A stretch of DNA of 64,000 bases from NCBI GenBank assembly GCA_947471745.1, contig CANJKZ010000517.1, positions 124,001 through 188,000 on the forward strand, written 5' to 3'. Both the position numbers and the translations under genes were made by a program. Of this stretch, positions 51,803 through 63,671 are shown in pieces. The notes under the pieces were generated by a model, which ran no database searches, had not been told where the DNA came from, and saw only the letters and a program-made list of their open reading frames with translations. How positions within the stretch are numbered: position 1 is the stretch's first letter; the number at the start of each line of letters is the position of its first letter. This DNA comes from Closterium sp. Naga37s-1. Its lineage: Eukaryota > Streptophyta > Zygnematophyceae > Desmidiales > Closteriaceae.

Positions 51803-54800
51803 TTACTGCTGCTGCTGTGGCTTCTGCGACGGCCGCTGCTGTTGCTGCGCCCTCGCGTACTGCTCAAACCTCTGCAGGTCACTCCTTAACGTTGCCTGGC
51901 GGCGAGAGAGTAAGCACGACACAGAACGCGACAGCGGGGAGGACGGACAGAACGGAATGCAGCATGTTTGATTGGGAGGGTTATGGTGGTAGTACAGGGA
52001 GAACAGAAGCAGGCATGAAGCGGGTAAGGAGGGCGTGTGCTTGAGGTGGATAAGTGGTCAGCACTAGCAGGCAGTAAGAATTTGGCAGGCAGGCAAGACA
52101 CAGCAACGAAAGTGTGACTTTCTACAAAAAACATACCAACTGGACAAAAAACCCATCCGGTCCTCAAACCCCTTCCTCACATCCACCAACCACCTGCTCC
52201 CCAAAACCCCTCCACTCCTACCCACCCACACACACAATTACCCATGGTACCCTGCCAGTGTCCATCCAGCAGCAAGAGCACGGGCTAAATCGCGCGTTAC
52301 TGATTGTTGAAGGTCAGGAGGCAAAAGCAGGGGGCATGGCATGTGACGTCGCACCTAGATAAGAGCAGGTTTTGAGGTGCCTCAAAAGGTTTTGAGGCGC
52401 CAAAGGGCAGGGAGCATGTCCTGTGATGTCGCACCTGGATAAGAGCAGAGAGAGCCCGCTCACTCATGATCCGAGCCAGTGACCGCGGTAGCTGATGCCA
52501 TATCTGTGCTTGTTGCCATGCCGTGAGGTAACCATGCCATGCGGTAACCATGCCATGCGGTAACCATGCCATGCGGTAACCATGCCATGCAGTAACCATG
52601 TCATGTGGTAACCATGCCATGTAGTAACCATGCCATGCGGTAACCATGCCATGCGGCATCCATGCCAGGTGGTGACCATGCCATGTAGTAACCATGCCAT
52701 GCGGTAACCACACAATCCAGTAACACACGCACAAGGGGATGTCAGATAGTGACTCTAGCTGCATAGCACAGTCAAGGGAGGAGATGCAGAGCATGGCATG
52801 GCATGGCATGGAGGGCGGTATGGCATGGCATGCAATGAGATGAGATAAAATGAGATGTGGTGAGGTGGAGCCATGGTGGGCGGTATAGCATGGCATGCAA
52901 AGCGGTGGAGTGCGGTGAGCAGGGAGGCACATTGTACTGCATGCAGCAAGTAGGCAAGTCTGCATGTGGGAATGTGGGCATGTGTGCATGTGGGCATGTG
53001 TGCATGTGGGCATGTGTGCATGTGTGCATGTGGGCATGTGTGCATGTGTGCATGTGGGCATGTGGGCATGTGTGCATGTGTGCATGTGTGCATGTGGGCA
53101 TGTGTGCATGTGTGCATGTGGGCATGTGGGCATGTGTGCATGTGGGCATGTGTGCATGTGTGCATGTGGGCATGTGTGCATGTGTGCATGTGGGCATGTG
53201 GGCATGTGTGCATGTGGGCATGTGGGCATGTGGGCATGTGTGCATGTGTGCATGTGGGCATGTGGGCATGTGTGCATGTGGGCATGTGTGCATGTGGGCA
53301 TGTGTGCATGTGTGCATGTGGGCATGTGGGCATGTGTGCATGTGGGCATGTGGGCATGTGTGCATGTGTGCATGTGGGCATGTGTGCATGTGTGCATGTG
53401 GGCATGTGGGCATGTGTGCATGTGGGCATGTGTGCATGTGTGCATGTGGGCATGTGTGCATGTGTGCATGTGGGCATGTGGGCATGTGTGCATGTGGGCA
53501 TGTGTGCATGTGGGAATGTGGGAATGTGGGCATGTGGGCATGTGTGCATGTGTGCATGTGTGCATGTGGGCATGTGGGCATGTGGGCATGTGGGCATGTG
53601 GGCATGTGGGCATGTGGGCATGTGTGCATGTGGGCATGTGGGCATGTGTGCATGTGGGCATGTGGGCATGTGGGCATGTGTGCATGTGTGCATGTGGGCA
53701 TGTGGGCATGTGTGCATGTGTGCATGTGGGCATGTGGGCATGTGGGCATGTGGGCATGTGTGCATGTGGGCATGTGGGCATGTGTGCATGTGGGCATGTG
53801 GGCATGTGTGCATGTGGGCATGTGTGCATGTGTGCATGTGGGCATGTGTGCATGTGGGCATGTGTGCATGTGGGCATGTGTGCATGTGTGCATGTGGGCA
53901 TGTGTGCATGTGTGCATGTGGGCATGTGGGCATGTGGGCATGTGGGCATGTGTGCATGTGGGCATGTGTGCATGTGTGCATGTGTGCATGTGGGCATGTG
54001 GGCATGTGTGCATGTGTGCATGTGGGCATGTGGGCATGTGGGCATGTGGGCATGTGTGCATGTGGGCATGTGGGCATGTGTGCATGTGGGCATGTGGGCA
54101 TGTGGGCATGTGTGCATGTGTGCATGTGGGCATGTGGGCATGTGTGCATGTGTGCATGTGGGCATGTGGGCATGTGGGCATGTGGGCATGTGTGCATGTG
54201 GGCATGTGGGCATGTGTGCATGTGGGCATGTGGGCATGTGTGCATGTGGGCATGTGTGCATGTGTGCATGTGGGCATGTGTGCATGTGGGCATGTGTGCA
54301 TGTGGGCATGTGTGCATGTGTGCATGTGGGCATGTGTGCATGTGTGCATGTGGGCATGTGGGCATGTGTGCATGTGTGCATGTGTGCATGTGGGCATGTG
54401 TGCATGTGTGCATGTGGGCATGTGGGCATGTGTGCATGTGGGCATGTGTGCATGTGTGCATGTGGGCATGTGTGCATGTGTGCATGTGGGCATGTGGGCA
54501 TGTGTGCATGTGGGCATGTGGGCATGTGTGCATGTGTGCATGTGTGCATGTGGGCATGTGTGCATGTGTGCATGTGGGCATGTGGGCATGTGTGCATGTG
54601 GGCATGTGTGCATGTGTGCATGTGGGCATGTGTGCATGTGTGCATGTGGGCATGTGGGCATGTGTGCATGTGTGCATGTGTGCATGTGGGCATGTGTGCA
54701 TGTGTGCATGTGGGCATGTGGGCATGTGTGCATGTGGGCATGTGTGCATGTGGGCATGTGTGCATGTGGGCATGTGGGCATGTGTGCATGTGGGCATGTG

Positions 54801-57800
54801 TGCATGTGGGAATGTGGGAATGTGGGCATGTGGGCATGTGTGCATGTGTGCATGTGGGCATGTGGGCATGTGTGCATGTGTGCATGTGGGCATGTGGGCA
54901 TGTGTGCATGTGTGCATGTGGGCATGTGGGCATGTGGGCATGTGGGCATGTGTGCATGTGGGCATGTGGGCATGTGTGCATGTGGGCATGTGGGCATGTG
55001 GGCATGTGTGCATGTGTGCATGTGGGCATGTGGGCATGTGTGCATGTGTGCATGTGGGCATGTGGGCATGTGGGCATGTGGGCATGTGTGCATGTGGGCA
55101 TGTGGGCATGTGTGCATGTGGGCATGTGGGCATGTGTGCATGTGGGCATGTGTGCATGTGGGCATGTGGGCATGTGTGCATGTGGGCATGTGGGCATGTG
55201 TGCATGTGTGCATGTGGGCATGTGGGCATGTGGGCATGTGGGCATGTGTGCATGTGGGCATGTGGGCATGTGTGCATGTGGGCATGTGTGCATGTGGGCA
55301 TGTGTGCATGTGGGCATGTGGGCATGTGTGCATGTGTGCATGTGGGCATGTGGGCATGTGTGCATGTGGGCATGTGTGCATGTGGGCATGTGGGCATGTG
55401 TGCATGTGGGCATGTGGGCATGTGTGCATGTGTGCATGTGGGCATGTGGGCATGTGGGCATGTGGGCATGTGTGCATGTGGGCATGTGGGCATGTGTGCA
55501 TGTGTGCATGTGGGCATGTGGGCATGTGTGCATGTGGGCATGTGTGCATGTGGGCATGTGGGCATGTGGGCATGTGGGCATGTGTGCATGTGGGCATGTG
55601 TGCATGTGGGCATGTGGGCATGTGTGCATGTGGGCATGTGGGCATGTGTGCATGTGTGCATGTGGGCATGTGGGCATGTGGGCATGTGGGCATGTGTGCA
55701 TGTGGGCATGTGGGCATGTGTGCATGTGTGCATCTGGGCATGTGGGCATGTGTGCATGTGGGCATGTGTGCATGTGGGCATGTGGGCATGTGTGCATGTG
55801 GGCATGTGGGCATGTGTGCATGTGTGCATGTGGGCATGTGGGCATGTGTGGGCATGTGTGCATGTGGGCATGTGTGCATGTGTGCATGTGTGCATGTGGG
55901 CATGTGGGCATGTGTGCATGTGGGCATGTGTGCATGTGGGCATGTGGGCATGTGTGCATGTGGGCATGTGGGCATGTGTGCATGTGTGCATGTGGGCATG
56001 TGGGCATGTGTGCATGTGGGCATGTGTGCATGTGGGCATGTGGGCATGTGGGCATGTGGGCATGTGGGCATGTGTGCATGTGGGCATGTGGGCATGTGTG
56101 CATGTGTGCATGTGGGCATGTGGGCATGTGTGCATGTGGGCATGTGTGCATGTGTGCATGTGGGCATGTGTGCATGTGGGCATGTGGGCATGTGTGCATG
56201 TGGGCATGTGTGCATGTGGGCATGTGTGCATGTGGGCATGTGTGCATGTGGGCATGTGGGCATGTGTGCATGTGTGCATGTGGGCATGTGGGCATGTGTG
56301 CATGTGGGCATGTGTGCATGTGGGCATGTGGGCATGTGTGCATGTGGGCATGTGGGCATGTGTGCATGTGTGCATGTGGGCATGTGGGCATGTGTGCATG
56401 TGGGCATGTGTGCATGTGGGCATGTGTGCATGTGGGCATGTGTGCATGTGGGCATGTGGGCATGTGTGCATGTGTGCATGTGGGAATGTGGGCATGTGGG
56501 CATGTGGGCATGTGTGCATGTGGGCATGTGTGCATGTGTGCATGTGGGCATGTGTGCATGTGTGCATGTGGGCATGTGGGCATGTGTGCATGTGGGCATG
56601 TGTGCATGTGGGCATGTGGGCATGTGTGCATGTGGGCATGTGGGCATGTGTGCATGTGTGCATGTGGGCATGTGGGCATGTGGGCATGTGGGCATGTGTG
56701 CATGTGGGCATGTGGGCATGTGTGCATGTGGGCATGTGTGCATGTGGGCATGTGTGCATGTGGGCATGTGGGCATGTGTGCATGTGTGCATGTGGGCATG
56801 TGGGCATGTGTGCATGTGGGCATGTGTGCATGTGGGCATGTGGGCATGTGTGCATGTGGGCATGTGGGCATGTGTGCATGTGTGCATGTGGGCATGTGGG
56901 CATGTGGGCATGTGGGCATGTGTGCATGTGGGCATGTGTGCATGTGTGCATGTGTGCATGTGGGCATGTGGGCATGTGTGCATGTGGGCATGTGTGCATG
57001 TGGGCATGTGGGCATGTGTGCATGTGGGCATGTGTGCATGTGGGCATGTGGGCATGTGGGCATGTGGGCATGTGTGCATGTGGGCATGTGTGCATGTGTG
57101 CATGTGGGCATGTGTGCATGTGTGCATGTGGGCATGTGGGCATGTGTGCATGTGGGCATGTGTGCATGTGGGCATGTGGGCATGTGGGCATGTGGGCATG
57201 TGTGCATGTGGGCATGTGGGCATGTGGGCATGTGGGCATGTGTGCATGTGGGCATGTGGGCATGTGTGCATGTGGGCATGTGTGCATGTGGGCATGTGTG
57301 CATGTGGGCATGTGGGCATGTGTGCATGTGTGCATGTGGGCATGTGGGCATGTGGGCATGTGGGCATGTGTGCATGTGGGCATGTGGGCATGTGTGCATG
57401 TGTGCATGTGGGCATGTGGGCATGTGTGCATGTGGGCATGTGTGCATGTGGGCATGTGGGCATGTGGGCATGTGGGCATGTGTGCATGTGGGCATGTGTG
57501 CATGTGGGCATGTGGGCATGTGTGCATGTGGGCATGTGGGCATGTGTGCATGTGTGCATGTGGGCATGTGGGCATGTGGGCATGTGGGCATGTGTGCATG
57601 TGGGCATGTGGGCATGTGTGCATGTGTGCATGTGGGCATGTGGGCATGTGTGCATGTGGGCATGTGTGCATGTGGGCATGTGGGCATGTGTGCATGTGGG
57701 CATGTGGGCATGTGTGCATGTGTGCATGTGGGCATGTGGGCATGTGTGCATGTGGGCATGTGTGCATGTGGGCATGTGTGCATGTGTGCATGTGTGCATG

Positions 57801-60800
57801 TGGGCATGTGGGCATGTGTGCATGTGGGCATGTGTGCATGTGGGCATGTGGGCATGTGTGCATGTGGGCATGTGGGCATGTGTGCATGTGTGCATGTGGG
57901 CATGTGGGCATGTGTGCATGTGGGCATGTGTGCATGTGGGCATGTGGGCATGTGGGCATGTGGGCATGTGGGCATGTGTGCATGTGGGCATGTGGGCATG
58001 TGTGCATGTGTGCATGTGGGCATGTGGGCATGTGTGCATGTGGGCATGTGTGCATGTGTGCATGTGGGCATGTGTGCATGTGGGCATGTGGGCATGTGTG
58101 CATGTGGGCATGTGTGCATGTGGGCATGTGTGCATGTGGGCATGTGTGCATGTGGGCATGTGGGCATGTGTGCATGTGTGCATGTGGGCATGTGGGCATG
58201 TGTGCATGTGGGCATGTGTGCATGTGGGCATGTGGGCATGTGTGCATGTGGGCATGTGGGCATGTGTGCATGTGTGCATGTGGGCATGTGGGCATGTGTG
58301 CATGTGGGCATGTGTGCATGTGGGCATGTGTGCATGTGGGCATGTGTGCATGTGGGCATGTGGGCATGTGTGCATGTGTGCATGTGGGAATGTGGGCATG
58401 TGGGCATGTGGGCATGTGTGCATGTGGGCATGTGTGCATGTGTGCATGTGGGCATGTGTGCATGTGTGCATGTGGGCATGTGGGCATGTGTGCATGTGGG
58501 CATGTGTGCATGTGGGCATGTGGGCATGTGTGCATGTGGGCATGTGGGCATGTGTGCATGTGTGCATGTGGGCATGTGGGCATGTGGGCATGTGGGCATG
58601 TGTGCATGTGGGCATGTGGGCATGTGTGCATGTGGGCATGTGTGCATGTGGGCATGTGTGCATGTGGGCATGTGGGCATGTGTGCATGTGTGCATGTGGG
58701 CATGTGTGCATGTGGGCATGTGGGCATGTGTGCATGTGTGCATGTGGGCATGTGGGCATGTGGGCATGTGGGCATGTGTGCATGTGGGCATGTGTGCATG
58801 TGTGCATGTGTGCATGTGGGCATGTGGGCATGTGTGCATGTGGGCATGTGTGCATGTGGGCATGTGGGCATGTGTGCATGTGGGCATGTGTGCATGTGGG
58901 CATGTGGGCATGTGGGCATGTGGGCATGTGTGCATGTGGGCATGTGTGCATGTGTGCATGTGGGCATGTGTGCATGTGTGCATGTGGGCATGTGGGCATG
59001 TGTGCATGTGGGCATGTGTGCATGTGGGCATGTGGGCATGTGTGCATGTGGGCATGTGGGCATGTGTGCATGTGTGCATGTGGGCATGTGGGCATGTGGG
59101 CATGTGGGCATGTGTGCATGTGGGCATGTGGGCATGTGTGCATGTGGGCATGTGTGCATGTGGGCATGTGTGCATGTGGGCATGTGGGCATGTGTGCATG
59201 TGTGCATGTGGGCATGTGGGCATGTGTGCATGTGGGCATGTGTGCATGTGGGCATGTGGGCATGTGTGCATGTGGGCATGTGGGCATGTGTGCATGTGTG
59301 CATGTGGGCATGTGGGCATGTGGGCATGTGGGCATGTGTGCATGTGGGCATGTGGGCATGTGTGCATGTGTGCATGTGTGCATGTGGGCATGTGTGCATG
59401 TGGGCATGTGGGCATGTGTGCATGTGGGCATGTGGGCATGTGTGCATGTGTGCATGTGGGCATGTGGGCATGTGTGCATGTGGGCATGTGTGCATGTGGG
59501 CATGTGTGCATGTGGGCATGTGGGCATGTGGGCATGTGTGCATGTGGGCATGTGGGCATGTGTGCATGTGGGCATGTGGGCATGTGTGCATGTGTGCATG
59601 TGGGCATGTGGGCATGTGTGCATGTGGGCATGTGTGCATGTGGGCATGTGGGCATGTGGGCATGTGTGCATGTGGGCATGTGTGCATGTGGGCATGTGTG
59701 CATGTGGGCATGTGTGCATGTGGGCATGTGGGCATGTGTGCATGTGTGCATGTGGGCATGTGGGCATGTGTGCATGTGGGCATGTGTGCATGTGGGCATG
59801 TGGGCATGTGTGCATGTGGGCATGTGGGCATGTGTGCATGTGGGCATGTGGGCATGTGTGCATGTGTGCATGTGGGCATGTGGGCATGTGTGCATGTGGG
59901 CATGTGTGCATGTGGGCATGTGTGCATGTGGGCATGTGGGCATGTGTGCATGTGTGCATGTGGGCATGTGGGCATGTGTGCATGTGGGCATGTGTGCATG
60001 TGGGCATGTGTGCATGTGGGCATGTGGGCATGTGTGCATGTGTGCATGTGGGCATGTGGGCATGTGTGCATGTGGGCATGTGTGCATGTGGGCATGTGGG
60101 CATGTGGGCATGTGGGCATGTGTGCATGTGGGCATGTGTGCATGTGGGCATGTGGGCATGTGTGCATGTGTGCATGTGGGCATGTGGGCATGTGTGCATG
60201 TGGGCATGTGTGCATGTGGGCATGTGGGCATGTGTGCATGTGGGCATGTGGGCATGTGTGCATGTGGGCATGTGTGCATGTGGGCATGTGGGACTGTGGG
60301 CATGTGGGCGCGTAGGCAGGAGGGTATTTGGGATTGAGGCAAGCAAAAAATCTCACAAGAGACTCACGAAGCGACAGCTTGTGAAGCAAAATAAATTTAG
60401 AAGAAGCAGCATGGCCAAGGGAGCGGATAAGGACGAGAACAGAGTAATAAGGCAGACAGAGTATGGCACTCACAAGCAGCTCCATCTGACTCCCTCTGCT
60501 GCTATTGCTGCTGCTGTTGCTGCTGCTGGCAGGGCTGCTGCTACTGCCTACACCACTGCTACTGAACCCCTCCCCCATATCCTCCCCCTCCTGTGCTGAG
60601 CTGGCAGCATCTCGGATGGTGACCTGTCCGCGGCAGGGAATGCCCTCCACTGTCTGCCACGTCAGCACGCGGTCGGGCGGCGAATCACTTAGCCGCATCA
60701 CACGGGCTGTCCAGGACACCTGCGGGCAGAGAAGAGGGAGTGACAGACGTGGACGGAGAAATGTGAAGTGGATGAGATGAGGAGGAGGCGGGGCTTCAAT

Positions 60801-63671
60801 TTGAGGCATCTCAAAAGAGGATGTATAAAGGGAGGGGGTATTTGAGTTGAGAGAGGGCGCATGCATGCATGTGAAGGAAGGAGGTGGTACGGGGAGGGCA
60901 ACAAGAGCAGAGCAGGGCTTGAATTTAAGGCGACGAGCGGTCGGATCGGGTGGGATAGCTTGGAGGCAGATGGTGAAAGCAGATCGGATAGGTACCTCAA
61001 AGCCAGTGGTGCAGCAGATCCATCGGGACAGCTGTATGCGGTGCTGCAGATCGCCCCCCGCCTCTGCTGCTGCCGCCCCTGCTGCCCCTGCTGCCCCTGC
61101 TGCCCCCGCTGCCCCCGCTGCCCCCGCTGCCCCCGCTGCCCCCGCTGCTCCTGCTTCTGCTCCTGCTTCTGATTCTGATTCTGATCCTGATTCTGATTCT
61201 GATTCTGATTCTGATTCTGCTGTGGTTGTTCCCGATGCTAGGAGATCACTGCTGAAAAGGTTATCTGCTGCTGAGTGCTCCAGGTGCCCAGCAGGTAGCA
61301 GCTCCACCCGTTGAATCCATTTCATCCTGCCACCACCCCACCCACCCACCCACATACCCACCCACCCACCCACAATGGCCAGCCAACGGGCGAGGCAAGG
61401 CCTCAAAAACGCATTGTGAAGAGCATCAATTCGAAGGCAAATAGCACAAGGGACACAACAGGAGCACACACACTCTTGCTTGCAATCACATACCCACACA
61501 CCCCTCCACCCACACACCCTACGCTACCTCCTCTATTCTCCTCCCTTCCTTCCCATTTCTCCAACCCCCATCACGACTTCACTCCACATCATCCCCTTTC
61601 CCCAATCCCCCCTGCGCCATACCCTACTTCCCTTAGTTTTCCTCGCCCACCGCCCTTAGAAACCTTACCACTAGGGAGCTTGTTCCAGTTCCACCCACAG
61701 CTGCCCCTCTGGAGACACCTCAAAAGTCCAACCCCCCCCCCCCCCCCCCCCCCCCTCTCCCCTCCCCCCCCACCCCACCCACACTCACACACACCGCTCT
61801 TACCACTTGGGCGCCTGTTCCAAGTCCACCCACAGCTGCCACGCCACGTCAGCAGGCACTGATAGGTCCATTTCCACCCGATGGTCAAATTCCATGTCTC
61901 CCCAGTCCTCCACTCCGCCCCCTCCTCCCCCTCCCTCACTCCCTCCTCCCGTTCCCCTGTCCTTCCCTGCCCCGCTCTCCCCCGCACCCATTCGACCCAG
62001 CGCAAACATACGAGATATTCCAGACATCTCTCCTTCCCCGTCTCCCTCCGCCGTTGCTTCAACCTCTCCCCCTTTTCCCTCCCCATTCCCCTCACCCTTT
62101 CCCTCATCCTTCCGCTCGGCCTTCCCCACTCCAGCAGCCACCCCCGCCGCGTCCCCGGCGCTGCCACTGCTCGCAGCGGCAAAAGCCGCGGCCACTGCAG
62201 CAGGAGACAACCTTCCTGCGGCGGCTGCTGTAGGCACGTGGGCAGGTGCATGTGCTGCTGCCGCTGCTGCTCCTTGTGCTGCTGCATCGGCTGCTGCAGC
62301 AGCAACGCCACCTGAAGATGAAGAGGCGCCTGCGTGACCTGGAGGGGCGGCTGCGTGCGCGGCAGCACGCGGGGAGCGCAGGGGGCGCAGGGGACGCGGG
62401 TGGAAGGCCTTCCGCGCGCCCCCCGCCTGCCGCCGCTGGCCGCCTGCGGTGGACGGGGCATGGCCGTCTGGTGTGGGTGCGAGCGGGAGGGGGAGGAGGG
62501 GGAGGGCGAAGAGGGTTTCGGGGATGGTGAGGAAGGGCGGTGTTGGTGTATGGGGAGAAAGCAGGAGGCGGACGGGACGGAGGAGGGTGGGCGCGGGGGA
62601 GTCCGAAGATGAGAATTTGGTGTGGGGGGGGGGAAGGTGTGAAGAAGAGGAAAGGAGGGGAGGTGAGGAGAGGTCGTGGGAGAAAAGACTGTGAGTGAAA
62701 CAAGAGAGACGTCTTGTGTGAGGCTCTGAAACAGCGACAGTGGGTTTGGAACGGGGAGGGGAGGGGAGGGAGGGGCTAAGACGACGCAGAAAGACGACTG
62801 GCACGTGGAAAGGACGACGCAAAAGGACTGACGAGTGAATGTAACCTAAGCGGCGCGCCGGCGCACCTGCGGCGTCCGCCAGTCTCCCAGTGCTCGCAGT
62901 CAACCCCGCATGCGCCGCAGCGCCGGTGGGCGCTCGAGCGCCCGACCGCACGTACCGACTCGCTCTCCCCGCTGCGCCCCCTGCGCTCGCATATCCTCCG
63001 CGCGCGGGTGCCGGCGTCGCATCGTCACGCCGTCGTGCCGTGTCGGACGGCGGCGCGTCCCTCAGCACGCGAACCGCTCTTCGATGTGGATTAGTCGGCT
63101 CGCCGCCGCCTCCGTTGCCACCGCCGTCGCCGTTGCCGCCGCCGTCGCCGCCGTCGCTACGGTCGCCATCACTGTTGCGATCCACGCCAAGCGCGCCCGC
63201 ATCCGCTGCCCCCGCCGCCGCTGCAACCGGCTCTCCTCGAGAACCTACCGCTGCTGTCGCCGCTGCGTCGTTGGCGGAAGGTGGTCCGCCGCCGCGTTTC
63301 CGCCACCCCTGAGCGAGCGGAGATCCTGCGGGTTCGGCCGCAAAGGTAAGGTGGTCGAAACTGCCCACGCGGACGGACACGACGCGGCGGAAGGAATGGC
63401 GCGGAAAAGCGGCAGTCGTAGCCGCGCACTGGAGGGGAAGCGGAAGCGGAGGCGGAAGCGGGAGCGGGAGAGGCGAGGGCAATTGCGGAGTCGCCAACGG
63501 CGTCATCCCTGCTGCTACTGCTGCTGTTGCTGCTGCTGATGATGGTGGTCGTCTTACTCTCCCTACAACTCTTCTTCCCGCGGAGCCCGCACCAGCTGCT
63601 GCTGCTACTGCTGCTGCTGATGGTACTGATGGTGCTGCTGCTAATGGTGGTGGTGCGGGCGGCAACGGCAT
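51803..63671 (-). CDS. polyketide-cyclase/START-like (COQ10-like) protein, incomplete exon model
   Basis: Exons (minus): 63,671-62,867; 62,467-61,804; 61,326-60,996; 60,719-60,474; terminal 51,895-51,803. The first four join in phase (682 codons). The N-terminus is Ala/Pro/Arg-rich, perhaps a plastid transit region; the first intron is optional because the frame stays open across it. The conserved part starts at MEFDHRVEMDLSVPADVAWQ and LWVDLEQAPKW, then MKWIQRVE, LSRWICCTTGFE, VSWTARVM and LTWQTVEGIPCRGQVTIRD. This is the SRPBCC pattern of plant polyketide cyclase/dehydrase and lipid-transport proteins. The terminal exon (RSDLQRFEQYARAQ) resembles their C-terminus. The block expected between them (a YEVP-like strand and helix) was not found, so an exon is missing or unrecognised. 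Exon 3 carries a Ser-Glu/Ala-Gly low-complexity insert. Confidence 0.62.
51896..52514. other. cyclase intron, left of the repeats
   Basis: Searched on minus for the missing cyclase exon without success. It contains the duplicated block and palindromes at 52,334-52,448. Confidence 0.5.
52334..52448. repeat. 35-bp duplication split by tandem palindromic micro-elements
   Basis: GCATGGCATGTGACGTCGCA... (52,334-52,368) recurs with changes at 52,413-52,448, ending AAGAGCAG in both. Between them lie TTTTGAGGTGCCTCAAAA (52,370-52,387) and a second, shortened unit TTTTGAGGCGCC (52,390-52,401). Confidence 0.88.
52515..52712. repeat. 16-bp tandem repeat, about 12 copies
   Basis: The unit is CCATGCCATGCGGTAA with point variants such as GTAGTAA, GTGGTAA and CAGTAA. 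It lies just left of the large 8-bp array, in the cyclase intron. Confidence 0.88.
52962..60309. repeat. giant 8-bp minisatellite GCATGTG(G/T), about 918 units
   Basis: 7,348 bp of GCATGTGG and GCATGTGT units in irregular order, with almost no other variants: GAATGTGG near 52,971, 53,513-53,527, 54,808-54,822, 56,480 and 58,384, a GCATCTGG near 55,732, one unit-length slip near 55,850 and a GACTGTGG at the right end. A 24-bp super-period means most frames lack stops. It lies in the cyclase intron between 60,474 and 51,895. The GTGT form is fully alternating purine-pyrimidine. Confidence 0.97.
60799..60816. repeat. palindromic micro-element
   Basis: ATTTGAGGCATCTCAAAA in the intron between cyclase exons at 60,719 and 60,996. 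A related GGGCTTGAATTTAAGGC occurs near 60,915 and may be the second copy of a short duplication (GGGCTTCAATTTGAGGC at 60,791). Confidence 0.65.
61665..61842. repeat. cyclase exon edge duplicated around a palindromic micro-element
   Basis: On minus, the end of the exon (WQLWVDLEQAPKW and GTAAGA donor, 61,800-61,842) has a diverged copy at 61,665-61,705 with a GTAAGG donor. Between them are TCTGGAGACACCTCAAAA (61,708-61,725), then GTCC, and a C-run of about 25. Confidence 0.82.

Noticed and set aside
52297-61517. Giant open frames of 2,400-2,900 residues (His/Cys/Met-rich) on both strands
   Set aside because: They are read-through of the 8-bp array; the same array gives equally long frames in several frames and on both strands, so openness carries no coding information.
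42083-61725. Palindromes as ordinary restriction-like or transcription-factor sites
   Set aside because: A binding site would not explain the flanking duplications that coincide with its edges; kept instead as a candidate insertion or repair footprint.
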